From the NCBI GenBank assembly GCA_025642075.2, contig JAODUO010000539.1, forward strand, positions 252,001 through 316,000: 64,000 nucleotides of DNA, written 5' to 3'. The stretch is from Ridgeia piscesae. Its lineage: Eukaryota; Annelida; Polychaeta; Sabellida; Siboglinidae. The notes beneath the pieces were generated by a model. It did no database searches and had not been told where the DNA came from. It saw nothing but the letters and a program-made list of their open reading frames with translations. A program made the position numbers and the translations under genes. Shown one piece after another: positions 1 through 12,097 of the stretch; position 1 is the first letter of the stretch, and each line of letters starts with the position of its first letter.

Positions 1-2070
1 CAGGCAGTGTTATCACAAAACAATTATTGAATGAGATCATATTGATGATATAGTGGTTATTGATACAATCCATTATTTAATTTATAATTTTTTAAGGTTA
101 TGAATTGTGTTGTCTTAAGAAGCTTAGCACTGTTCATAATCATTTAGAGTATACTTAATTGTCCACATGTTAAATATTATTCATCCATTTATGTTATAAC
201 CCATATTCTTGAACCTCAGAGCCCCAGGTCTATTTTAAGCCTTTTGTTTATTGATTATGCTGGGTGTGGCTTCCTGTAATCATTACAACATTGTACTGTT
301 GATTTGGCAGATGATTATATTTACAATATCACTTTTTTTCTCTTAATGAAATAATATCTGGTGAATGATTACCTAAATATATTCTAATCGGGACAGTTTG
401 GGTGGGGCTAGATTAGACGTTTAGTAGTGAATCAACATTCTTTTCAAGGCCAGACAGTGAGAAAATCAGCAATGCTGACTGTGTCGTTAATATTAATGTA
501 AATCATAAATTTCATTGCTCAAGTTGTTGGTATAGTTAGGCTGTGTAACTACATCAACCACAAATACTCTTAACCTTTTGGCATTTGTTTGTGACTCGGT
601 GATATTTTACTGCGTGCTGAATGACATTTTGGAATGCACATTGAATGGAAACTGATCCATGCAGTGACCTGGGCCATTAATGTGAAACTAATTGTTGTCT
701 ATAGTCTCGTTTTATTCTGACCGTTATCTGGTATTCATAATTTGCATGGTAACCATGGTTTTAACCCTTTCAGCGAAGCAGCTGTTTTATTAAGTTTTCG
801 GTTTTTAAACAATAATTTCCCCCTGCAGTATAGGTCAGTTAGTGTAATAATAAATATGTTAACTAAAATATTTATATTTTACTCACACACTTGTAAATCT
901 GATTTAACTTTTCTTACATGTTTGTTTTATAGGATATCGATTTTACAAAATGCAAACGTGTGTGGTTGATATTGCGGAAACAGATCAATATTTAACATCC
1001 GGGTGGCTAAACTGTGTTGCCAACACTAAACTTTTATTTGAACACATTGAACATAAATATATGCCAGAAGTATGTATTGTATACACGTCTGTGTAGCTAC
1101 GTTGTAATCAATAACGTCGCTAACGCTTTCTATGCCTGCTTTGTGCATTTGATTGATTGAACTGTCGGCTTTTTCAATAAAACGCACATAATGTTTTTTA
1201 AAATGTGTCAGCCAATTTGTCAAATCAGACAGTGGAATAATGCAATTAAACTGCCTACGTCAGGACTTCGTCAGTCAACAATCCTCAGTGGAAGGTGCGA
1301 AAATAATATTGTTTATTTATATGAAAATGTGAACAGACTAAAAAAGAATTACATCCGTAATGACATGGAACTTTTATGTAATTTACATATGAGTTTTGCT
1401 TTCAACGTTTTTTTTCAGTTGCAAGCTTTCATCCGGACAGCATTTACATTGATGTTTACATGGCCTTTTTTATATAGTGTCCTTTAATCATGCTAAAATA
1501 AATGTTTTCCCTCCCAAATTGAACTTGAGTAAATAAAACTGTGATCACATTTTAAATATTGAAATAAAAACGTGTGTAATTTATAAACATTGTAATCAAC
1601 CGTTATCAGTTTTTTAGAGTTCGGCAAGGATAACAACACCTTCCCAGGTTTGATATTCAGTAAGTTTATATGATTCACAGTGAAAATCAACTTCAGTAAA
1701 CTTCCTCGTAATAACAACCAACCCTTGTATTACAGATAATTTGTTTTATGGATAATGAAACATACAACCTCATCTTAAAATGGTGCTTTATTTAACTGGT
1801 TTAATACATTACCTAGTCTTAAAATGGTGCTTTTATTTCACTGGTTGCAGTAGAGTTGACAAATGTAAGCGTGCTACTGTGTATGTTTCTGACGCTTAGA
1901 GAGTTTATTCTTATAATATAAATGGTGCTGTTTGTTTCATTGTGAGTATCGGTAGAACCATCAAACGTAATCATGTACAGGAAATTGCAGAATTGGTGGT
2001 TTCAGATTACAACTGGGCAGAACACCAAAGAGCTTTGTTGTTCAACCAATTATGTATGTGTTCACTGTGT
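1..2070. other. No gene recognised
   Basis: AT-rich sequence with only short open frames that lack coding-like composition, flanking splice signals or any motif I know. Upstream exons of the plus-strand TIR gene could in principle lie here, but I found no TIR-like peptide. Confidence 0.5.
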
Positions 2071-5000
2071 GGTGTAGCACTGCTTAGAGTTGTTTATAAA
2101 ATAGGAAGGAGACCTGAGTATTTCTCTAGTCAAGTGTATTGACAGCTTGGTTAAGTAGGGAGAAGTTTGTGTATTTCACTAGTCATGTGTATTGACAGCT
2201 TGGTTTAAGTAGGAAGGAGATCTGAGTATTTCTCTAGTCAAGTGTATTGACAGCTTGGTTTACATAGGGAGGATATCTGAGTATTTCACTTGTCATGTGT
2301 ATTGACAGCTTGGTTAAGTAGGGAGGAGATTTGTGTATTTCACTAGTCATGTGTATTGATAGCTTGGTTTAAGTAGGGAGGAGATTTGTGTATTTCACTA
2401 GTCGTGTGTATTGACAGCTTGGTTAAGTAGGGAGGAGATTTGTGTATTTCACTAGTCATGTGTATTGATAGCTTGGTTTAAGTAGGGAGGAGTTTGTGTA
2501 TTTCACTAGTCGTGTGTATTGACAGCTTGGTTTAAGTAGGAAGGAGATCTGAGTATTTCTCTAGTCATGTGTATTGACAGCTTGGTTTAAGTAGGGAGGA
2601 GATTTGTGTATTTCACTTGTCATGTGTATTGACAGCATGGTTAAGTAGGGAGAAGTTTGTGTATTTCACTAGTCATGTGTATTGATAGCTTGGTTTAAGT
2701 AGGGAGGATATTTGTGTATTTCACTTGTCATGTGTATTGACAGCATGGTTAAGTAGGGAGAAGTTTGTGTATTTCACTAGTCATGTGTATTGATAGTTTG
2801 GTTTAAGTAGGGAGGATATTTGTGTATTTCACTTGTCATGTGTATTGACAGCATGGTTAAGTAGGGAGAAGTTTGTGTATTTCACTAGTCATGTGTATTG
2901 ATAGCTTGGTTTAAGTAGGGAGAAGCTTGTGTATTTCACTAGTCATGTGTATTGATAGCTTGGTTTAAGTAGGGAGAAGCTTGTGTATTTCACTAGTTAT
3001 GTGTATTGACAGCTTGGTTAAGTAGGGAGGAGATTTGTATATTTCATTGGTCATGTGTATTGACAGCATGGTTAAGTAGGGAGGAGATTTGTATATTTCA
3101 CTAGTCATGTGTATTGACAGCATGGTTAAGTAGGGAGGATATTTGTGTATTTCACTAGTCATGTGTATTGACAGCTTGGTTTAAGTGGGGAGGATATTTG
3201 TGTATTTCACTAGTCATGTGTATTGACAGCTTGGTTTAAGTGGGGAGGAGATTTGTGTATTTCACTAGTCATGTGTATTGACAGCTTGGTTAAGTAGGGA
3301 GGATATTTGTGTATTTCACTAGTCATGTGTATTGACAGCTTGGTTTAAGTGGGGAGGAGATTTGTGTATTTCACTAGTCATGTGTATTGACAGCTTGGTT
3401 TAAGTGGGGAGGAGATTTGTGTATTTCACTAGTCATGTGTATTGACAGCTTGGTTAAGTAGGGAGGAGATTTGTGTATTTCACTAGTCATGTGTATTGAC
3501 AGCTTGGTTAAGTAGGGAGGAGATTTGTGTATTTCACTAGTCATGTGTATTGACAGCTTGGTTTAAGTAGGGAGGATATTTGTGTATTTCACTTGTCATG
3601 TGTATTGACAGCTTGGTTAAGTAGGGAGGAGATCTGAGTATTTCACTTGTCATGTGTATTGACAGCTTGGATTAAGTAGGGAGAAGTTTGTGTATTTCAC
3701 TAGTCATGTGTATTGATAGCTTGGTTTAAGTAGGGGGAGAATTTGTGTATTTCACTAGTCATGTGTATTGACAACTTGGTTAAGTAGGGAGGAGATTTGT
3801 GTATTTCACTAGTCATGTGTATTGCAGCTTGGATTAAGTAGGGAGGAGATTTGTGTATTTCACTAGTCATGTGTATTGGCAGCTTGGATTAAGTAGGGAG
3901 GAGATTTGTGTATTTCACTAGTCATGTGTATTGGCAGCTTGGATTAAGTAGGGAGGAGATTTGTGTATTTCACTAGTCATGTGTATTGACAACTTGGTTA
4001 AGTAGGGAGGAGATTTATGTATTTCACTAGTCATGTTTATTTACAGCATGGTTAAGTAGGGAGGAGTTTTGTGTATTTCACTTGTCATATGTATTGACAG
4101 CTTGGTTAAGTAGGGAGGAGATTTGTGTATTTCACTAGTCATGTTTATTTACAGCATGGTTAAGTAGGGAGGAGATTTGTGTATTTCACTTGTCATATGT
4201 ATTGACAGCTTGGTTAAGTAGGGAGGAGATTTGTGTATTTCACTAGTCATGTGTATTGACAGCTTGGTTAAGTAGGGAGATTTGTGTATTTCTGTAGTCA
4301 TGTGTATCGACAGCATGGTTAAGTAGGGAGGAGAGTTGTGTATTTCATTAGTAATGTGTATTGACAGCTTGGTTAAGTAGGGAGGAGATTTGTGTATTTC
4401 ACTAGTCATGTGTATTGACAACTTGGTTAAGTAGGGAGGAGTTTTGTGTATTTCACTAGTCATGTGTATTGACAACTTGGTTAAGTAGGGAGGAGTTTTG
4501 TGTATTTCACTAGTCATGTGTATTGACAGCTTGGTTAAGTAGGGAGGAGATTTGTGTATTTCACTAGTCATGTGTATCGACAGCATGGTTAAGTAGGGAG
4601 GAGATTTGTGTATTTCATTAGTAATGTGTATTGACAGCATGGTTAAGTAGGGAGGAGATTTGTGTATTTCATCTAGTCATGTGTATCGACAGCATGGTTA
4701 AGTAGGGAGGAGATTTGTGTATTTCATTAGTCATGTGTATCGACAGCATGGTTAAGTAGGGAGGAGATTTGTGTATTTCTGTAGTCATGTGTATTGACAG
4801 CTTGGTTAAGTAGGGAGGAGATTTGTGTATTTCACTAGTCATGTGTATTGACAGCTTGGGTTTAAGTAGGGAGGAGATTTGTGTATTTCACTAGTCATGT
4901 GTATTGACAGCTTGGTTAAGTAGGGAGGGGAATTTGTGTATTTCACTAGTCATGTGTATTGACAACTTGGTTAAGTAGGGAGGAGATTTGTGTATTTCAC

Positions 5001-6408
5001 TAGTCATGTGTATTGACAGATGGTTAAGTAGGGAGGAGATTTGTGTATTTCACTAGTCATGTGTATCGACAGCTTGGTTAAGTAGGGAGGAGATTTGTGT
5101 ATTTCACTAGTCATGTGTATCGACAGCTTGGTTAAGTAGGGAGGAGATTTGTGTATTTCATAGTCATGTGTATTGACAGCTTGTTAAGTAGGGAGGAGAT
5201 TTGTGTATTTCTGTAGTCATGTGTATCGACAGCATGGTTAAGTAGGGAGGAGATTTGTGTATTTCATTAGTAATGTGTATTGACAGCTTGGTTAAGTAGG
5301 GAGGAGATTTGTGTATTTCACTAGTCATGTGTATTGACAACTTGGTTAAGTAGGGAGGAGTTTTGTGTATTTCACTAGTCATGTGTATTGACAACTTGGT
5401 TAAGTAGGGAGGAGATTTGTGTATTTCACTAGTCATGTGTATCGACAGCATGGTTAAGTAGGGAGGAGATTTGTGTTTTTAGTCTTACAGCATGGTTAAG
5501 TAGGGAGGAGATTTGTGTATTTCGTAGTCAGTGTATTGAAGCTGGTTAAGTAGGGAGGAGATTTGTGTATTTCACTAGTCATGTGTATTGACAGCTTGGT
5601 TAAGTAGGGAGGAGATTTGTGTATTTCACTAGTCATGTGTATTGACAGCTTGGTTAAGTAGGGAGGAGATTTGTGTATTTCACTAGTCATGTGTATTGAC
5701 AGCTTGGTTAAGTAGGGAGGAGATTTGTGTATTTCACTAGTCATGTGTATTGACAGCTTGGTTAAGTAGGGAGGAGATTTGTGTATTTCACTAGTCATGT
5801 GTATTGACAGCTTGGTTAAGTAGGGAGGAGATTTGTGTATTTCACTAGTCATGTGTATTGACAGCTTGGTTAAGTAGGGAGAAGTTTGTGTATTTCACTA
5901 GTCATGTGTATTGACAGCTTGGTTAAGTAGGGAGAAGTTTGTGTATATTCATAAGTAGTGTGTATTGACAGCTTGGTTAAGTAGGGAGAAGTTTGTGTAT
6001 TTCACTAGTCATGTGTATTGACAGCTTGGTTAAGTAGGGAGAAGTTTGTGTATTTCACTAGTCATGTGTATTGACAGCTTGGTTAAGTAGGGAGAAGTTT
6101 GTGTATTTCACTAGTCATGTGTATTGACAGCTTGGTTAAGTAGGGAGGAGATTTGTGTATTTCACTAGTCATGTGTATTGACAGCTTGGTTAAGTAGGGA
6201 GAAGTTTGTGTATTTCACTAGTCATGTGTATTGACAGCTTGGTTAAGTAGGGAGAAGTTTGTGTATTTCACTAGTCATGTGTATTGACAGCTTGGTTAAG
6301 TAGGGAGAAGTTTGTGTATTTCACTAGTCATGTGTATTGACAGCTTGGTTAAGTAGGGAGGAGTTTGTGTATTTCACTAGTCATGTGTATTGACAGCTTG
6401 GCTACAGT
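2071..6408. repeat. 54-bp minisatellite, about 80 copies
   Basis: Tandem array of a unit read as attgacagcttggttaagta followed by a gggagg block, a tgtgtatttcac block and tagtcatgtgt. The regular unit is 54 bp, with shorter variants that lack a few bases in the gggaggagat part. Copies at 5550-6380 are nearly identical; those near 2100-2700 are more diverged. Degenerate units continue to about 6625. Because 54 is a multiple of three, long open frames occur (18-residue periodic peptides on the minus strand), but these are a by-product of the unit length. The array is about 4 kb upstream of the first recognised TIR-gene exon. Confidence 0.97.
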
Positions 6409-6625
6409 GGGGGGGGGGAGATTTGTGTATTACACAAGTCATTTCTACTGACATGTGACTATCGTTCTGCCATAGGAAGGATGTTTATATTTCACAACCA
6501 GTATGCATTGACAGCGTGACATTCATGGCTAATGATATACCACAGAGGTTTACTTATTTCGCCAGTCATGTGTGTTTATAGGTGGCTAATGTAAGAAGGC
6601 AGATTTGTGTATTTCACTAATGTAA

Positions 6626-7765
6626 AAGGAACATGTTTCAGCGTTACCACTGGCCTGGTGCCTTTTGATACTGATGGGCCAGCCCGGGCCACCAGCTTTC
6701 ATAGTTTACCGTCCCGACAGACCATTCATTTCTGATTCATGAAAGCTACTGAGATGAACTAGTGACCATGACTAGACTGCATATAGAGTCTGATGCATTG
6801 TTGATGAAAATTCTTAGACCCAATTCAGCTATAGACGACAAAATTACTCTCCGGCAAATTCCAGTGGTTTAGGAAGCAGAGGTAGTTAAACTAGTTATAC
6901 ACAATAATGTTCAGTGGCTCATGAGAATGGTTGGATCGGCTGTTATATGGGGATTCCTGGAATTTGAACGTTTCATCTTGGAACTGAAATGTTCATGTGA
7001 CAGGTGTTTGTCCTGTCCTCACCTGTGATACGATCAAGTCAATTATGACTTTGATCCAGCTACAGTGTTTATCCTGGTATCATTTGTGATCAATTTTAAA
7101 ACATTTTTGTAGAGACATCATGATATTACATCAAATCAAATGTTAATATTAAGTAAATATAATGTATATAATAATGCATGTATATAATAAATTTATATGA
7201 TATTGCCAGCAGTAGAAAATTTGACAAATATTGTTTGTCAGAATTTGACTGACTAAGGTTTGAGAATAATAAAAGTATGTTCACACAATGGGGACATTTT
7301 AACATGTGTGGCATTGTATGCCTTCAGTTTATTTTTTAAACCGCGATTGTTTTCCAATGCAAACAAAATGCACGCATGCACGGGTGCAGTGAGCTCACAT
7401 GAATGCTGCCAACTACATCTGAGTGTTTCTTCTATTTCGCGTTTTGGATACATAGTCCTGGCCTTGACCTATAGGCCTGTGTACAATCGGTATACAATTG
7501 GTACTTAGTAAAGTTTGATTGTTGATTTGAGTAATATATACATATATTATAGCATTAAAATTTCACTAGGTGGGATGTTAAAAAACTGAGCATAACTTGG
7601 GGAGGGGCATTTTCAAAATGACTGTCCAATCCAATTACAGGTGTGTACAGTGGCTGGTAGCTGCCAGGACTCTAGGTCAGGATCATGTATGCTTCCTGTT
7701 CTATAACAGGAATGATACGTAGTGGTTGGATGAATTGAGAAGAGCACAGAACATAGATTTGATGT
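6626..7765. other. No gene recognised
   Basis: Unique AT-rich sequence. Short open frames on both strands at 7126-7508 have no recognisable motif and no splice context. Confidence 0.5.
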
Positions 7766-8139
7766 GTGTTGAAAAATGAAATGGACAGCTTTGTGTACCT
7801 TGGAGAAAAAAGTTGTACCAGATGGGCATTAAGAGGTAGAGGTCTGATCACCCGCTCTCTTCCATGTACTTCCATCTCAAAGGATGTATACAATTTAAAA
7901 CATCTCGCTATAGCAGGAGTTTTGTGCCGGTGGCCATTAGAATGTTGAATGCTAAATGAGTCATATTGATGTCACCCGGTTGAATTTTTGTAGCGGATAC
8001 ATCTGGAAATTCATTTGCATTTTGTTGAGACCATCCCATATATTTTAGATGTGATCATGAGTTGTAAAATGCATATCCTTTTTAAGGACAATAAAGTAAA
8101 GTGAAAGTGAAGTGAAGTGAAGTGAAGTGAAGTGAAGGT
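7766..8139 (+). mobile_element. 3' end of a LINE (non-LTR retrotransposon) relic
   Basis: A frame ending with TGA at 7957-7959 reads SFVPVAIRMLNAK at its end. This resembles the arginine-rich 'SF(V/I)P.AIR..N' C-terminus common in reverse transcriptases of CR1/Jockey-like LINEs. It is followed by a short 3' UTR with a ggacaataaagt motif (about 8086-8097) and a terminal (GTGAA)n microsatellite at 8101-8139, the usual layout of a LINE 3' end. Only the tail is present; no RT core is seen upstream, so this is a 5'-truncated insertion. Confidence 0.55.
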
Positions 8140-8661
8140 GTGACATTGAGTAGAAACTGTTCAAGCAGGGGCTCTACTGCTGGGCACAATGCATCATTCT
8201 CAAGAAATAGTGCATTCCAGGGCTGTCGACTCGGGTCTTGTTCTTTGGTCCTGTGTTAACTGTAAAGTATACATTTTTGAAGTCAAGTGGGTAATGCCAT
8301 TGTATAATAACTAATACACCCACTATCATGTTTGGGATTAGTGTGAACTTTGTCAGTGTACCTGCTGTTGGTTATTCACAGGTATGGGTTAATAAGTAAG
8401 CTGCTATTGTTAAGACATATTTTGTGTGCTGCCTGTGGCTGTGTGGACTAATCTGTCTAGATCTACCACTGACACTAAGTTGCTAGTTGCCTGCTGTGAC
8501 CTGTGCTGGATCAGCTGAACCCAGGAGACCACTAGGACTGCTGTAGTTTAATTAATGTCAGCTATTATTCTGTCAAATGTTACTTAGACTTGTTAGAAAA
8601 TCCTTGATGACACACATTGCTATTTACTCCATTAGCAGTTGATAAGTCTCTCTCTCCCTCT
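8140..8661. other. No gene recognised
   Basis: Unique sequence between the LINE tail and the MITE, without coding features. Confidence 0.5.
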
Positions 8662-8955
8662 CAGGGCTTTATGCAGGATAAAATTATTGCCAGTCACACA
8701 TGTTTTGGTGGACCCATGGATGTTACCTGCTAAGCCAGTTTACAAACTTTTAAATGTGTCTGATGACCTTAAATGGACTACAAACACACATGTGACACCA
8801 TTTTCTCTTGCATTTAAGGCATAATTAACAATATCTATGGTTTTGGAAGACCCTTTTTTGCTCCTTCATTTTTTTACCCGTCCACCATATTTCTACCCAT
8901 CCATATTCATTTTTACCCGTCCAAATGATGGGTGGACGGGTCTCTACATAAAGCT
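8662..8955 (+). mobile_element. MITE family 1, copy 1 (hAT-like ends)
   Basis: About 294 bp beginning CAGGGCTTTATGCAGGATAA and ending near ctctacataaagct, which is the inverted form of GCTTTATGYAG. The same sequence recurs in reverse orientation at 11201-11480 and as a 3' fragment at 16832-16937. All three share the segment caaatgatgggtgga near the 3' end, and a tttttgctcc block. The CAGGG terminus is typical of hAT elements. No coding capacity, so a non-autonomous element. Confidence 0.75.
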
Positions 8956-8959
8956 ATAC

Positions 8960-9183
8960 TTCCCCATCTTCAGTCTCTCTCTCTTCACCTCCCTCAGTCT
9001 CCCTCCCTCCATTCTCCACCCCAGTCTCTCTCTCTCTCTCTTCACCTCCCTCAGTCTACCTCCCTCCCTTCTACACCCTCAGTCTCTCTCTCTTCACCTC
9101 CCTCAGTCTCCCTCCCTACCTTCTCCACCCTCAGTCTCTCTCTCTCCACCTGCCTCAGTCTCCCTCCCTCCCTTCTCCACCCT

Positions 9184-9242
<59 letters not shown>

Positions 9243-9670
9243 CTCTCTCCTCCTCTCTCCAGTCTCCCTCCCTCCCTTCTCCAGCCTCAGTCTCTCCCTC
9301 TCTCTCTCTTCACCTCCCTCAGTCTCCCTCCCTCCATTCTCCACCCTCAGTCTCTCTCTCTCTTCACCTCCCTCAGTCTCCCTCCCTCCCTGCTCCACCC
9401 TCAGCCTCTCTCTCTCTCTTCACCTCCCTCGGTCTCCCTCCCTCCCTTCTCCACCCTCAGTCTCTCTCTCTCTTCACCTCCCTCAATCTCCCTCCCTCCC
9501 TTCTCCACCCTCAGTCTCTCTCTCTCTTCACCTCCCCCAGTCTCCCCCTCTCTGCCTCCCTCCCTCTGTAAGTCCCGACCTCCTCTCAGTCACCCTGTAT
9601 GTGTTTCCGTCCGTCCGTGTCTGCCTCTGCCTCACCCCACCTCTCCCTCCCCCTCTCTCCCTCCACAGTT
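8960..9670. repeat. Polypyrimidine (CT)n tract with embedded minisatellite
   Basis: About 700 bp that are nearly all pyrimidine on the plus strand. A pure CT run of about 50 bp lies at 9187-9238. Around it are loose repeats of a unit containing ttcacctccctcagtctccc followed by ccttctccaccctcagt. Open frames here (for example 8837-9571 and 8932-9894) are S/P/L-rich translations of the repeat and not genes. Confidence 0.95.
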
Positions 9671-10464
9671 CAACTATACATTTACTATTGCAACTGTTTC
9701 TAACTAGCCAGTTATATACAGCAATGTTTATTGTTCCACATATTCCCCTCAGTGTGACACATCAGACTGGTGCGACTACTACAGTCTGTAGTGTGTACCC
9801 AGTCAGTCGTGTCAATTACACTCTGGTGTCTGTCTACAGCCGTCTACATACAGCAGCCACAGACCAATTATTGTCACTCCAGTATTCTGTCTAGCAACCA
9901 CTGCAATTTATACCATTTATGGCACCGTTACATAATCCAAATTGTCTAAAATAGCCTACCAGGTAAGCACATTATGTGACATTACATAAACACTAGGCAG
10001 TGTCTGTGTTCAGTGTGTGGACATAGCGGCCCATTTAGTGTAATGGCAACTGTTGTGTATAGAAAGAGAATATTGCCACAACCTGTTGTGTAATAATTCA
10101 GTAATAGTAGTAATAACATTAACCTTTATTTATATAGCTCCTATCCTATAAATTGTAATTTTTCAGATAGGCAAGGTCCATTCCTAGAACTTGTAGCCTG
10201 CGATCTAGTAATTGGCAGTGTACTAAATAACATGAAGGAAGTTATTTAGAGTTATTTACTTTTTCAGTCAACAATCTGACCACTGACCCTTCCACCCTGG
10301 TGTTGATATATTTGATCATTACCATTAATGTGGGAGGGTTAGTCCCCCAAAGTGACACCAGGTGGCAGCATGTGTTTCCCAACAGGACACTAGGTGGCAG
10401 CTTCAGTCCCATTAAATTTTTTTTACAAAAACTATAGACGTTTGTTGTTTCTTGTCAAATCCAG
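9671..10464 (+). other. Non-coding sequence upstream of TIR exon
   Basis: No gene recognised. The stretch ends in the splice acceptor tttcttgtcaaatccag at 10448-10464, so at least its right part is intron of the TIR gene. Confidence 0.6.
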
Positions 10465-12054
10465 GTGTTACATCATCAGAAGTTGGGCCAATCAAAGGAG
10501 GAGTTCCTGCGTCTGAACGCGGCACAGATGGCGTGTGCAGGCCATGTTCTCATATTGCTCACAGAGGCCGCCACTAACTCACCGTTTGTCTTCCATGAGC
10601 TGCTCTTCTCTGATTGGCTGGGCAAGAAGATCGTGACGGCCATGTTTAAGAATACGTGGACGAATCTTCGGCCATCGCTTAAGGCAGTACTGGGTAGGTG
10701 GCAGCACTGGCATGTCTTAGCAATGTTTGTAATTAAATTTCTTGATGTTGTTCAATGGTTGAAGATAACATGGTGGTTGTTTGGTGTGTGCCACCATTTT
10801 GTATGCACCTACGAATGTAAAAGTGGTTTGTTGTACATTGTAGCAAGTGAGATATGTACAATATTAAAGTACATTTGTTCATATATTTACAGAGATATAA
10901 CAGTTCTATTTTTTGCATAACACACCAAAGTGAGAACACATTTTAGTGGGCAGTGTATCTAGGATATTGTATTAGTAAACTTGCATAACTTTGTTAAACA
11001 CACCGAGAATTTAAATTGCTTGGACAGCGTTTTTGTGATAGATTTGTTTACCAGTCACCAGACTGGGAATGTTAGACTGGCTTGTAATGCCCAATAATCC
11101 ATATATTTCGCCTAACTCTTTGTCAGCAATTTTAATTATATTTCCTCAGCTAATTGTGCACTTGTCAGTAGTGTCAGTTGATTGTATGTACATTGTGACA
11201 TAGCCTTATGCAGAAACCAATCCACCCATCATTTGTATGGGTAAAACCCATTGTGGATGGCTAGAAATATCACTAGACAGGGAAAAGATTATGGAGCAAA
11301 AACGTCTTAAACTTTAAAAAATCATAGATATTGTAAGTTACACCTTGAAATAGGTGACACGTGTGTTTGTGGTTTATTTCACATCATAAAACACAGCTCA
11401 ACTGGTTTGAGATATGAGTTAATATCCACACGTACACCAAACAAATTTGACTGAAATATTTTATCCTACATAAAGCCCTGAATTGCGATGTTTATTTATT
11501 TTCATTCTTCCTCCCCTCTCCCCCTATATCACACACTACCTCACATATATGTATATGTATTATATATATACTAATGTTAATGGTTAATGCCAATCAATTC
11601 CATATATTTCGCTAATCTTTATACAATTATTAATTATATTTCTATAATATTATATTATATTATATATATATATATACATTTACATATTTATAGAAATATA
11701 TTGTAATAATATTATATTAATATATATAATAAAATATTATATAAAAATTTAATATAAAAAAATATAGATATATGTAATTAATTAAATTGTATTTGTATTA
11801 TTTCACATATAAAACACTCTAACTGTGATATGATTAATATTTAAGTACACAATACAAATGTGCTAATATTTATTACATAAATGATTATATGTTTATTATG
11901 TAATATATTTTTCTTATATACAATACCACATACATGTATAATATAAGGATACAAGTAGTTGTATATATATATATATATATATATATATTTTATATATATA
12001 TTATATATAATAGTATATATATATATATATTATATTATAGTATATATATATATA

Positions 12055-12097
<43 letters not shown>

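Noticed and set aside
4149..5852. Long minus-strand frames with an 18-residue periodic peptide (MTSEIHKSPPYLTKLSIH type)
   Set aside because: They translate the 54-bp minisatellite; open because the unit is a multiple of three. No start context, splice sites or unique sequence.
8837..9894. S/P/L-rich plus-strand frames of 244 and 320 codons
   Set aside because: They are translations of the CT tract in two frames; composition is that of the repeat.
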